Shown here: in pieces, positions 7,168 through 14,669 of the stretch | Layout: the number at the start of each line of letters is the position of its first letter | How positions within the stretch are numbered: the stretch's first letter is position 1 | Assembly (NCBI GenBank): GCA_900556295.1 | Contig: USOK01000001.1 | Location: 1 to 42,080, forward strand | Reading direction: 5' to 3' | Origin: an uncultured bacterium | GTDB taxonomy: Bacteria; Cyanobacteriota; Vampirovibrionia; Gastranaerophilales; Gastranaerophilaceae | Length of the DNA: 42,080 nucleotides | Translations under genes and position numbers: made by a program | The notes under the pieces: generated by a model | Databases searched by the model: none | Seen by the model: only the letters and a program-made list of their open reading frames with translations | What the model was told of the DNA's origin: nothing

Positions 7168-7524
7168 CTAAATTTCGATTTTTATAGCATTTAAAACTTC
7201 AAGTTCTTGAGTTCTGCAATCAATAAATCTTGATGTTACTTTAGTTAATCCTTTTAGTTTAGCTCCTTGTTTTTCAAATTCTGCCAATATATCAATTAGG
7301 CTTGAAAATTTTGATGAAATTGTAATTTCATTAAGCCCAAATTCCTTACAATTACTGATTATACCGTCAACATCACTCTCCCAAATTACATCGGCAAAAT
7401 CTATGGTTTTATTATTTGTATCTTGAGTTCTAATGTATGCCCAATAAAATGTTCTGTTAATTCCGATATCTTCAAGTTTTGCATCTTTGTTTTTGATTTC
7501 TTCGATTTTTGAAATTGTTTTCAT
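7168..7524 (-). CDS. Small accessory protein of unknown function
   Basis: The likely product is 118 residues from ATG 7524, which has AAAAGGAG 7 bases upstream; a longer form starting at 7587 would cross a stem-loop and has no ribosome site. The sequence (NRTFYWAYIRTQD, IDFADVIWESDVDGIISNC, GLNEITISSKFSSLIDILAEFEKQGAKLKGL) suggests a compact alpha/beta fold. Similar small proteins occur on gut mobile elements, but I cannot name a function. It lies between two spacer repeats like a cassette. Confidence 0.65.
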   Translation of the reverse strand: MKTISKIEEIKNKDAKLEDIGINRTFYWAYIRTQDTNNKTIDFADVIWESDVDGIISNCKEFGLNEITISSKFSSLIDILAEFEKQGAKLKGLTKVTSRFIDCRTQELEVLNAIKIEI

Positions 7525-7565
7525 ATTGTTGCTCCTTTTGTTTTGTTTTACACAAACATTAATCG

Positions 7566-7603
7566 AATAGGTGCAGAGACTATTCAAGTCTATTGCACCT
7601 ATT
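7566..7603. repeat. Stem-loop in spacer between accessory genes
   Basis: AATAGGTGCA (7566-7575) and TGCACCTATT (7594-7603) form a perfect 10-pair stem. Inside it GACT (7578-7581 region) and AGTC (7587-7590) can pair further. It sits beside the spacer motif at 7606-7620, as at 7112-7150. Confidence 0.7.
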
Positions 7604-7605
7604 TC

Positions 7606-7620
7606 GTATCATTCAGACAC
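7606..7620 (-). repeat. Spacer motif copy 2 (GTGTC-N5-GATAC)
   Basis: Read leftward it is GTGTCTGAATGATAC, beginning one base after the stop codon of the gene at 7622-7960. It is identical to the copy at 9106-9120, including the following GAAATA. Confidence 0.7.
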
Positions 7621-7621
7621 A

Positions 7622-7960
7622 TTAAAGAAGTTCTGAAATATATTTTTTCAATCGCTCGATATCTTTGTCAAATTCTCTTTTAGCATTTGGAGCATTGTTA
7701 TTTATGTATGTTGGATAGTGACAAAGTCCTGCCGGTGTTCTCATTTCTGCATATGGAATAAAATAAATAACACGCCATTCCAAGTTATCAAGAACCGATG
7801 CTTTTGCATAACATTGTCCTCTGTAGCTATCCGATTTTAATTCAAGCATAACTTTTAAATTTTTGAATTCATAGATTAAACGTCTTGAAATTGATTGATT
7901 GCTAGAGGAATAAGTTATATCTTCAATAATTTTTTCTGTTTTTGTTTTTGTTGTTGCCAT
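7622..7960 (-). CDS. Small accessory protein of unknown function
   Basis: The product is 112 residues from ATG 7960, 7 bases after AAGGAGG; a TTG six bases earlier is too close to that site. The sequence has Thr/Lys-rich N-terminus and a beta-rich middle (LKVMLELKSDSYRGQCYAKASVLD, EWRVIYFIPYAEM), and ends in a helix. It resembles single-domain accessory proteins of phages and plasmids, but I recognise no family. It is part of the leftward accessory group. Confidence 0.65.
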   Translation of the reverse strand: MATTKTKTEKIIEDITYSSSNQSISRRLIYEFKNLKVMLELKSDSYRGQCYAKASVLDNLEWRVIYFIPYAEMRTPAGLCHYPTYINNNAPNAKREFDKDIERLKKYISELL

Positions 7961-7990
7961 AGTCAAACCTCCTTATTTGTCAGACACAAT

Positions 7991-8194
7991 TTAAATCTTT
8001 GTTACCCTGTCTTCGGGGTATGCTGCTCCAAGTGTTGAACCGTTATCCCATTTAATGTGAATAGTTCCGATGTCATCAACGTACATTACAGTTCCCAAAG
8101 TCCCGATAGGAGGTGCTTGTATGTCATTCATTTCAACTAATTTCACTCTTGTACCTGTCGGATATAAATCTTTTAAAAATTGTATATTTCTCAT
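7991..8194 (-). CDS. DUF4314 family protein
   Basis: This 67-residue protein matches DUF4314, a small SH3/KOW-like beta-barrel: YPTGTRVKLVEMNDIQAPPIG, then GTVMYVDDIGTIHIKWDNGS, ending in EDRVTKI. Such proteins are common on conjugative and phage elements of gut bacteria and have no established role. It starts behind AGGCGG. A partial spacer motif (TTGTGTCTGAC) follows its stop. Confidence 0.85.
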   Translation of the reverse strand: MRNIQFLKDLYPTGTRVKLVEMNDIQAPPIGTLGTVMYVDDIGTIHIKWDNGSTLGAAYPEDRVTKI

Positions 8195-8209
8195 TTTTAA
8201 CCGCCTTTT

Positions 8210-9028
8210 CTATACTAAATACTTTGAAAATACTTTCTTAAAATCTTCTGCCGTTTGGATGTGAAGTTTAACTGCTCTTTCGATATTTTCTTCTTTTAAA
8301 ATATCTACTCCAAGAGTTTTTCTTATGCGAGAGGACTTTTTACCTTCTATCGGTTGCCATTCTAAAAATCCAAGTTCCTCTTCAATTTCAACTTTATGTT
8401 CCAATAATTTCTCAAAAATTGTCTGGTCGTTGTTAATAAAAATTTCTGTTGCGACATATCCTAATTTGGTATTTACGGTTTGCATTATTTGAACCCCACG
8501 CTTACCCATAGGCAAATATTGAAAATGTTGTGGCTTTGGATTGACTTGCATTTCGCTTTGTAATTCATCACAAATTTCGAAATATTTTTCCCAATATTTT
8601 TTTTGAAATATTTTCGCAGGGGTATTTTCATTTCTTGTATAACTTTTTTTATCGTTTAATTCGGGTTTCAAAAGGCATTCAAAGTCCATTTTATCACCGT
8701 TCAAAAAGGCTTTAAAAATAAATATTTTAATGCCTTTAATCGCAAAATGATTTAATGCTTTTGCTGCCGTTACCAATTCTTCTTTCTCTGAAGTTACATA
8801 CCAAACGATAAACGGAGCTTTATTTAGATTTAAACTCTCAATTTCATTCAAGAGCGAAACCATTGTTTCCATTTTCTGTGTTAAATCACAAATGGATACA
8901 ACGGTTTGTCCATCAGCTTTTGGATAACTTGCTAATGTTGAAGTTACAATTGGCGGATAATAATCTGCCATAAACTCTTCAAAATTTTTCTTACTTTTTA
9001 ATGCTTCTTCAGGTGTAATTGTTGTCAT
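8210..9028 (-). CDS. DUF4268 domain protein, possible nuclease-related
   Basis: This 272-residue protein has a C-terminal DUF4268 domain (residues about 145-270: FQKKYWEKYFEICDEL, MGKRGVQIMQTVNTKLGYVATEIFI, LLEHKVEIEEELGFLEWQPIEGKKSSRI). The middle (KAPFIVWYVTSEKEELVTAAKALNHFAIKGIKIFIFKAF) is like the segment before DUF4268 in larger restriction-like proteins. The nuclease signature usually found further N-terminal is not visible, so this may be a shortened, non-cutting version. It starts behind AAGGAGG. In a phage accessory cluster it could act in defence or anti-defence; that is inference. Confidence 0.75.
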   Translation of the reverse strand: MTTITPEEALKSKKNFEEFMADYYPPIVTSTLASYPKADGQTVVSICDLTQKMETMVSLLNEIESLNLNKAPFIVWYVTSEKEELVTAAKALNHFAIKGIKIFIFKAFLNGDKMDFECLLKPELNDKKSYTRNENTPAKIFQKKYWEKYFEICDELQSEMQVNPKPQHFQYLPMGKRGVQIMQTVNTKLGYVATEIFINNDQTIFEKLLEHKVEIEEELGFLEWQPIEGKKSSRIRKTLGVDILKEENIERAVKLHIQTAEDFKKVFSKYLV

Positions 9029-9105
9029 AATGACCTCCTTTAATTAAGTACAGTCATATTCATCACTCGACTATTGCTGATTTTAAAGTCTATTTCGATT
9101 ATTTC

Positions 9106-9120
9106 GTATCATTCAGACAC
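9106..9120 (-). repeat. Spacer motif copy 3 (GTGTC-N5-GATAC)
   Basis: Read leftward it is GTGTCTGAATGATAC, two bases after the stop codon of the gene at 9123-9719. The next 40 bases share short blocks with the spacer at 7102-7150, including GAGTGATGAAT. Confidence 0.7.
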
Positions 9121-9122
9121 AA

Positions 9123-9719
9123 TTACCAACCTTTTCCGTCAAGTCCACGTTTTTGCATTTCTGCACTTGCTTTATTGAAGTTTTTATTATGCTGATCATA
9201 TATTTTCTGATATTTTGCTTTTGTTTTAGGATTGGAGGTTTTTTCGATTTTTTGCCGAGCCTTACTGCTCTCTTTATATGATTTATTGTAAAAAGAGTTT
9301 AACTGTCCGTTAGTCATACTTTTCATATCGTTTGAGTTGTATTTTGCTCTGATATTGTATTTTTCATTGACTGCCAACAGATATGCCTGTGAACGAATAT
9401 TTGATTTTGAACGAGCATCATTTAATACTGACATTTGTTTATCAATCGCATCCCATTTTTTATTTACTTCAGGATGATTTGCAGGTAATGCTTTAAATTC
9501 TTCCATCATTTTTGAAAGTTTTTCCTGTTCGTACAAAACTTTTGCTTGTTCCTTTTTCATCAAATTTTGTGCATTAACGTATGCACGATTTAATTCCAAA
9601 TCGTTCATTTGTGAGTATTTTTCTTTATAATAATCATTTACACTCACTAATCTTGGTGGTGTAGAAGATGCACCACCTCCACCACTACTTTTACCGCCAC
9701 CTGAACCACGACCTCCCAT
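9123..9719 (-). CDS. Phage protein with MGGRGSGGG N-terminus, helical
   Basis: This 198-residue protein begins MGGRGSGGGKSSGGGG, a Gly/Ser-rich arm, followed by a long basic coiled-coil-like region rich in Lys, Gln and Asn. It ends GLDGKGW. It starts behind AAAGGAG in the end of the next gene upstream, which starts with the same nine residues. MGGRGS-type arms are common on phage minor proteins of unknown role. No catalytic motif or membrane span is visible. It may be a minor virion or accessory protein; the function is unknown. Confidence 0.65.
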   Translation of the reverse strand: MGGRGSGGGKSSGGGGASSTPPRLVSVNDYYKEKYSQMNDLELNRAYVNAQNLMKKEQAKVLYEQEKLSKMMEEFKALPANHPEVNKKWDAIDKQMSVLNDARSKSNIRSQAYLLAVNEKYNIRAKYNSNDMKSMTNGQLNSFYNKSYKESSKARQKIEKTSNPKTKAKYQKIYDQHNKNFNKASAEMQKRGLDGKGW

Positions 9720-9722
9720 AAA

Positions 9723-10376
9723 TTAGTCTCCTTTCATTTTTGGAATATCAATATCAATCCAATTCTTTTCGCTTGTACTCCAAGTGATTTTACGACCTGA
9801 TTGTTTTGACATTTTCTTTATTACTTTATCAATCTGTTTGCCACTTAAAGAACGAAGTTCCTGCCAATCGTAATCTTCCTCATAGCGTGCATGTGATGGA
9901 TTTTTCCACTTCCCTAAATATCTGATTTGAACGCTGACGGAATTTCCGTAATCTTCAACTCTGAAGTCAGAATTTGAAATATATCCGTCTGATTCAACTC
10001 CTCGCCTCAAATTATATTTAAGGTCTGAAACTGTGCTATCCATAGACATTTTAGCTTTTGTTCTTCTTGGGTCTTTTTCTTTCTTTTCGGGTTTTATTCC
10101 GTTCTTCTTGTTTTCTGCACGTTTTGCACGAGCTTTAGCAAGTGCATCAAGCCGTTTTTGTTTAAGGTCTGATGCTTTTTTAGCATCTAATTCTTTTATT
10201 CTTTCTTGAATATCGTGCATAGCTTTGACTCGTTGCTCTACAGAGAGATTAGAATTCCCCGATATGCTATTGTATAAATTTATAAGTTCATTTTTGTCTG
10301 TGATACCTTCACCTGTTGGCACTTTTTTAGCAGTACCGCCACCGCCTCTGCCACCACCTGAACCACGACCACCCAT
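9723..10376 (-). CDS. Phage protein with MGGRGSGGG N-terminus, basic linker
   Basis: This 217-residue protein begins MGGRGSGGGRGGGGTAKK. A helical segment with Arg/Lys-rich linker follows (residues about 60-105: DLKQKRLDALAKARAKRAENKK), then a folded alpha/beta C-terminal domain (residues about 110-217) with FRVEDYGNSVSVQIRYLGKW and ITWSTSEKNWIDIDIP. It starts behind GAGG overlapping the DUF4417 gene end. It shares only its N-terminal arm with the next gene. The function is unknown. Confidence 0.65.
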   Translation of the reverse strand: MGGRGSGGGRGGGGTAKKVPTGEGITDKNELINLYNSISGNSNLSVEQRVKAMHDIQERIKELDAKKASDLKQKRLDALAKARAKRAENKKNGIKPEKKEKDPRRTKAKMSMDSTVSDLKYNLRRGVESDGYISNSDFRVEDYGNSVSVQIRYLGKWKNPSHARYEEDYDWQELRSLSGKQIDKVIKKMSKQSGRKITWSTSEKNWIDIDIPKMKGD

Positions 10377-10996
10377 TATGACCTCGCTTTCTTAAATTTA
10401 TTCATGTACGGTTCGAACCAACGGAGGTTTTTATATCCGTCAAGTTCGCTCAACTTGTTTCCATAAATCAAAATTTCTTTTGGTTCAAGTTGTTTTAACA
10501 TTTCTTTAAAGCCTTGCATAAAGAGGGTTATAGCATTTTTGTCATTCAAAACACCAACCGTTCCAATTGCAACAACTGAATGTTTTGGAATTCCTAAAAA
10601 GGCATATTTGTAGCTTGATTCATCGGACCAACTGACTGTCGGAATAACTTTTATTCCGTTTTCTTGCCAATATCTCGCACACCATCTGTTTCTATAAACT
10701 TGCCAAATTTGGAAAGCTTCGGGGTAATTCGTGTACATCGAAAAATCAGGAGATAATACTCCATCGTATTGTTTTAGAACTGCAAGCTGTGAGTCTGCGT
10801 TTTTCCAACATCTCTCAAAACGATAATCATCTAAAAAGAAGTGTGCCGTTCCGTTCCTGTTTTTATCAACCCTGTAGGGGATGAGTTCCTTTATGGGAAA
10901 CTCATCCGGCTTTAAATCAGGGATACCATAGGGATTAGAGGAGGAGAAAAAACCTTTTTCAACATTTTGCACATTCAGCATATCTTTCCAATACAT
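10376..10996 (-). CDS. DUF4417 family protein
   Basis: This 206-residue protein matches DUF4417, a phage and mobile-element family of unknown function: LKPDEFPIKELIPYRV, HFFLDDYRFERCWKN, DGVLSPDFSMYTNYPEAFQIWQVYRNRW, IPTVSWSDESSYKYAFLGIPK, and VAIGTVGV near the end. The conserved SxDFS and SWS segments suggest an enzyme-like alpha/beta barrel, but no reaction is known. It starts behind AAGGAG. It lies next to the MGGRGS proteins, a pairing often seen in phages. Confidence 0.85.
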   Translation of the reverse strand: MYWKDMLNVQNVEKGFFSSSNPYGIPDLKPDEFPIKELIPYRVDKNRNGTAHFFLDDYRFERCWKNADSQLAVLKQYDGVLSPDFSMYTNYPEAFQIWQVYRNRWCARYWQENGIKVIPTVSWSDESSYKYAFLGIPKHSVVAIGTVGVLNDKNAITLFMQGFKEMLKQLEPKEILIYGNKLSELDGYKNLRWFEPYMNKFKKARS

Positions 10997-11005
10997 ATAA
11001 ACTCC

Positions 11006-11296
11006 TTATGCTCTTAATGTCTTAACTGTTTCTAGCAAATAATTTGCAAATGATTCAATCGCATTAACGCCTTGATTAAAACAATAATCGTCAAGTTCGT
11101 TCGGAGAGTTTTGGATTTTTCCTTTTAATTTGAACAAGCTATCAATCGCAGGCTGTGTGTATTTTGCAAGATTTTCGTAGAGTTTTGTAATCGTTGTCGG
11201 AACTTTCTTTTTAATCAGTTTTAGAATAAATGGTTGAATTATAGCCCAAATAGTGCTGAAGTCTTTCCAATTTTTGATAAATGATAAAATACTCAT
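11006..11296 (-). CDS. Unknown helical protein near the lysis gene
   Basis: I do not recognise this 96-residue protein. It begins MSILSFIKNWKDFSTIWAIIQPFILKLIKKK, with a mildly hydrophobic amphipathic helix at residues about 14-27, and continues helical to the end. The hydrophobic part is short for a true membrane span, though a holin-like or membrane-associated role near the amidase gene is possible. It starts behind AAAGGAAAATAAT. The oppositely oriented gene at 11332 begins 36 bases away. Confidence 0.55.
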   Translation of the reverse strand: MSILSFIKNWKDFSTIWAIIQPFILKLIKKKVPTTITKLYENLAKYTQPAIDSLFKLKGKIQNSPNELDDYCFNQGVNAIESFANYLLETVKTLRA

Positions 11297-11331
11297 ATTA
11301 TTTTCCTTTCTTTTTGTAGTATGTTGAATAT

Positions 11332-11691
11332 ATGAATGAACAAGAATTAATAAAAAAGTGTTTAATTAATGAAGATGCTGTTGAAACGTATCCTTTTAAA
11401 AAAGATATGAGATATGGCAAAATTCCTATTTTACGACACAAGTCAAATAATAAATGGTTTGGGGTAATTTTTTATTTGAATGAAACTTTATATATCAATC
11501 TCAAAGCCGAACCTGAGACAATTTCCATACTTAAAGACCAATATCCGGAATCTGTTACATCAGCTTGGCATATGAATAAATCTCATTGGTGTAAGGTAGA
11601 TGTTAATATGATTGATGAAGAAGTATTGGATTCTATTATTAAACGAAGTTTTGAGATTACAGCATCTAAAAAACGCTCTAAAAAAGTTTAA
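11332..11691 (+). CDS. MmcQ/YjbR family protein
   Basis: This 119-residue protein matches the MmcQ/YjbR fold: YPFKKDMRYGKIPILRH, WFGVIFYLNETLYINLKAEPETI, SVTSAWHMNKSHWCKVDV, and a terminal helix. Family members are small CyaY-like proteins, described as DNA-binding or of unknown role. It lies alone on the plus strand within a long leftward operon, so it needs its own promoter. No ribosome site is visible before the ATG, and a TAGTATG-like box lies about 12 bases upstream, so it may be leaderless. It looks like an inserted cargo gene. Confidence 0.8.
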   Translation: MNEQELIKKCLINEDAVETYPFKKDMRYGKIPILRHKSNNKWFGVIFYLNETLYINLKAEPETISILKDQYPESVTSAWHMNKSHWCKVDVNMIDEEVLDSIIKRSFEITASKKRSKKV

Positions 11692-12201
11692 TTATTTTCC
11701 TTTCTTTTGTTGAATTTGATACCATTGGATTTTGTTCCTTAAATAATCGCCAATTCTCTCTTTTTGTAGATTTGGTAAATACGGAAGATATGTGAAATCA
11801 ATTTTCCCATAACTTGAAGTTTTAGGATGGGATTGACCGAATTCATAATGTGTAAAAACAGTTTTTTCTGAAACTGTAATTCCATATAAACTGCATAACT
11901 TTGCTACTTTGGAACACATCGCCTCCACTTGTTTTTGAGTTAGAGGATATTTTGTTTTTTTATCTTTTAAATTAAAGCCATACATCCCACAACAAGAAAC
12001 TCCGATGCATCCTGTGTTCCCACCACCGCAATGTGCTGCATATTTTCCGTCATAACAGTTAATATTATCTTGTGGGGTATAAGTGCCTTTGTATTCTTTG
12101 CCGTCTTTATCAAATAAAAAGTGATAGCAATTTAAGTTCTGTTCGCAGGGCTTATCTGCTCCTGCTGTCCAATGCAGACAGATTTTAGTTAGTGATGTCA
12201 T
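11692..12201 (-). CDS. N-acetylmuramoyl-L-alanine amidase (endolysin)
   Basis: This 169-residue protein is an Amidase_2/PGRP-type enzyme that cuts the bond between muramic acid and the peptide in peptidoglycan to lyse the host. The zinc ligands are seen as LHWTAG (His near residue 9), FTHYEF (His near 118) and the QSHPKTS-like region near 125. It has no signal peptide and no cell-wall binding domain, so it needs a holin. It starts behind AGGAGG and overlaps the fibre assembly gene. Its stop abuts the stop of the oppositely oriented MmcQ gene. Confidence 0.9.
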   Translation of the reverse strand: MTSLTKICLHWTAGADKPCEQNLNCYHFLFDKDGKEYKGTYTPQDNINCYDGKYAAHCGGGNTGCIGVSCCGMYGFNLKDKKTKYPLTQKQVEAMCSKVAKLCSLYGITVSEKTVFTHYEFGQSHPKTSSYGKIDFTYLPYLPNLQKERIGDYLRNKIQWYQIQQKKGK

Positions 12202-12499
12202 TTAAAAATTTCCTCCTATTTTGTCGTTCTTTGATTAAATTTAAATATTCATCTTCGGTTAAAGACGTTTCTATCCCTAAATCCTGCTGCTCTTTATGTC
12301 GTATAATTTTCCAGTCAGTTTCGTTCAAAAACTGTTCAGCCTCTGTTTTATCTATTTCACTAAATAATAAGTCCGCATTTAAAACCCATTCTCCGTTAAT
12401 AAACTCAGCTTTTTCATGAGGTTTGGCAGGGACTTCTATGTCATCAAATAATTTTTTTGTTGTTTCCAAATATTGACCATTTCTAATCACGCAGTACAT
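12185..12499 (-). CDS. Tail fibre assembly-like protein
   Basis: This 104-residue protein begins MYCVIRNGQYLETTKKLFDDIEVPAKPHEKAEFINGEWV, a pattern found in small proteins encoded after phage tail fibre genes. The C-terminal part (ETDWKIIRHKEQQDLG, SLTEDEYLNLIKERQNRR) matches the chaperone-like half of tail fibre assembly proteins. It starts at a TAATG overlap with the fibre stop, so fibre and chaperone are translated together. Role is inferred from place and pattern. Confidence 0.75.
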   Translation of the reverse strand: MYCVIRNGQYLETTKKLFDDIEVPAKPHEKAEFINGEWVLNADLLFSEIDKTEAEQFLNETDWKIIRHKEQQDLGIETSLTEDEYLNLIKERQNRRKFLNDITN

Positions 12500-14661
12500 T
12501 AAAAACTCCTTTCCAACTGAAGTACAAGAGATACGCTACCGGTTAAGGCTCTTGTTACGTTGTTATTGTCTTTGTAATTCATCAATGTAGCAGGAGTCCG
12601 AACATTAAATTGACATTCATCTATGTGATAACCGTAATTATTGAGTTCAATATTGGCATCAATATTAGAATCAATGTTCCAAGGCAGCACAAACCCGTTA
12701 ATTTTGTCTTTTATCCAACCTGAAACTTTTAAATTCTTGTAATCGACTCCGATATTGTGAAAAAATGAGTACAAAGTGCTTGGCTTTAAGCTGATTTCTT
12801 CGCTTGTGTATTGATTTTCCGTTGCATAACTTTGCACTTCGGATACAAAATTGTTTTGAGTTTTTATTCTTCCGACATAGATAAGTTCTTTTTCTTCGTA
12901 TTTTTCTTCTTCTATGTTGTATGAATAAAACTTGTTTTCGGGAATGACAAAACAATCGGCAAGTTCATGGATTTCAAACTCTGCAACTTGTGCTCTTGTT
13001 GCCATATTCTGAATTTCAGTAATTTCGAGCTTAAATTTACAACAAGACTCTATAACATCGGCATCAAAATGACGGACTTCATTTGCAACCCAATTGAGTT
13101 CTTCGGTAATTTCTTTTAAAACAATCCATTCTTCGCCGTTAAAACCTTTTATATATCCGTTTCGAATACTTCCGCCGGCATCATCATGCGAAGCTATTAT
13201 TGTAAATCGTGCTGCTTTTCGGTAATTCGGGAAATCTATTTGAATCCATTGATTACCGCCAACAATATTTGCAACCCACTTGTTATTCCATACTCCGTTA
13301 AATGCCAAGAAAGCAGGAAAATTTGCACCCGTTGGAACATAGTGACTACTTTCCGTTACGACATAACCATACTTATACTCATTACTTGTTGTATAAGAAA
13401 TCATTGTCGGAATAGAGTTTTTATTTGCGTGTCTTTGCAAATGATTTGAATAAACAGGGCAGGCTGTAGTTACAAACGGCTCAAAACCACCATTGCTATT
13501 TTTTGCATACCCCAAATACATTTGAGCATTATTGTATAAATTTTCTATTGTGTAAGGTTGTGAAATAATAGATAATTGGTTAATTTTACCAATGGTGGAC
13601 TTCCCGATACCCGTATTAATCAATAGCGGATTATTTATATTCAAATCAACTTTTGCAATCATCGGCATAAAATCGTTAAGGGTTTCAAAAAACTGCAAAG
13701 CACCAAAACCTGAAAAAGTACCTGTGCCGGAGTTTTTAGTAATTGTAAGTCTGTAGTATTTGAAATGGTCGAAATAAGTTAATGCAAAATATCTTCTTTC
13801 ATTTTGTAACCAGTTCAAATTATCCGTATAATCTCCGAGTAATGTCCAGTTTATATCATCATTACTGCCTTCAACAATAAAATCGCAAGGAGAATGAGTG
13901 TTTGCATCGGCACTATTACGTGCATTAATTGAGAATGCCGTAATTTTTGGATAATTATTCTTAAACTCTACTTTTATCCATCCTGTTGTGACACCGTTGA
14001 TTGTTAACCATCCGTAAGCATCGTTTGTGTGATGTCTGAATGCTTTCCATGGCATATAATTTGTTGCATCGTGTTGTGAGCTTGAAGATATAACACAATT
14101 TTCATCTTCAAAACTCGTCATAATCGGCATAATGTCATCAGAGAATTGTACTTTTTGTAAAAAATCTGCTTTTCCGTCATTATCTCTCGGTGCATCAATT
14201 ATGGTTTGAGTAGGCAAAGTGTTTGTCTTTTCTTCACGAGAAGTAAAATAATTGACTTCTTTTACAATTCCGTTTTCAAATTGATATATTCCAATATCCC
14301 CGACTTTGGTTATTCTATCGACATTGTTTTGTAACCGAAGTTTTGTGCTGTTGATTAACAGTCTTGAATCCGTAAACTCAATGAATACAAATCCGTCAGT
14401 TACTCCATTGAATTCAGAAATAGAGGATACACCTGAAACTTTAAAATTGTATGTTTCCGTATTCAAAATCAGGATATCGCTCTCGCAGTCAATCTCACAA
14501 AGTGGGGTTGATTTATGTGCAGTTAACTCCGTTTGCAATTTATTTAAAAAATCTTCCTGTTCATTATTTGAAACTCTTAATTTTTCAAAATTGCTGTTAA
14601 CGTCATCTGCGACAGCTTTTGTCTTTGCTTTAAACTTTATTAATTCTTCAATTTTTGACAT
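12499..14661 (-). CDS. Tail fibre with two discoidin-like domains
   Basis: This 720-residue protein is the likely receptor-binding fibre. Residues 1-50 form a coiled coil. Two F5/8-type-C (discoidin-like) modules can be seen at about 185-325 (MPWKAFRHHTNDAYGWLTI, WIKVEFKN, DFIVEGSNDDINWTLL) and 430-575 (FPAFLAFNGVWNNKWVA, WIQIDFPNYRKAARFTI, YIKGFNGEEWIVLKEI). Such domains bind sugars. The end is beta-rich. The start at 14661 is preferred because AGGAG lies 5 bases before it. It follows the collar fibre gene and overlaps the assembly gene. Host-surface glycans are the likely target. Confidence 0.8.
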   Translation of the reverse strand: MSKIEELIKFKAKTKAVADDVNSNFEKLRVSNNEQEDFLNKLQTELTAHKSTPLCEIDCESDILILNTETYNFKVSGVSSISEFNGVTDGFVFIEFTDSRLLINSTKLRLQNNVDRITKVGDIGIYQFENGIVKEVNYFTSREEKTNTLPTQTIIDAPRDNDGKADFLQKVQFSDDIMPIMTSFEDENCVISSSSQHDATNYMPWKAFRHHTNDAYGWLTINGVTTGWIKVEFKNNYPKITAFSINARNSADANTHSPCDFIVEGSNDDINWTLLGDYTDNLNWLQNERRYFALTYFDHFKYYRLTITKNSGTGTFSGFGALQFFETLNDFMPMIAKVDLNINNPLLINTGIGKSTIGKINQLSIISQPYTIENLYNNAQMYLGYAKNSNGGFEPFVTTACPVYSNHLQRHANKNSIPTMISYTTSNEYKYGYVVTESSHYVPTGANFPAFLAFNGVWNNKWVANIVGGNQWIQIDFPNYRKAARFTIIASHDDAGGSIRNGYIKGFNGEEWIVLKEITEELNWVANEVRHFDADVIESCCKFKLEITEIQNMATRAQVAEFEIHELADCFVIPENKFYSYNIEEEKYEEKELIYVGRIKTQNNFVSEVQSYATENQYTSEEISLKPSTLYSFFHNIGVDYKNLKVSGWIKDKINGFVLPWNIDSNIDANIELNNYGYHIDECQFNVRTPATLMNYKDNNNVTRALTGSVSLVLQLERSF

Positions 14662-14669
14662 CATAACTC

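Noticed and set aside
7102..9120. Integron attC array
   Set aside because: The spacers form hairpins after stop codons but lack the GTTRRRY core and no integron integrase is present.
12698..12955. An 85-codon minus-strand frame in the fibre gene
   Set aside because: It overlaps the discoidin-type fibre in another frame and has no family pattern or start signal.
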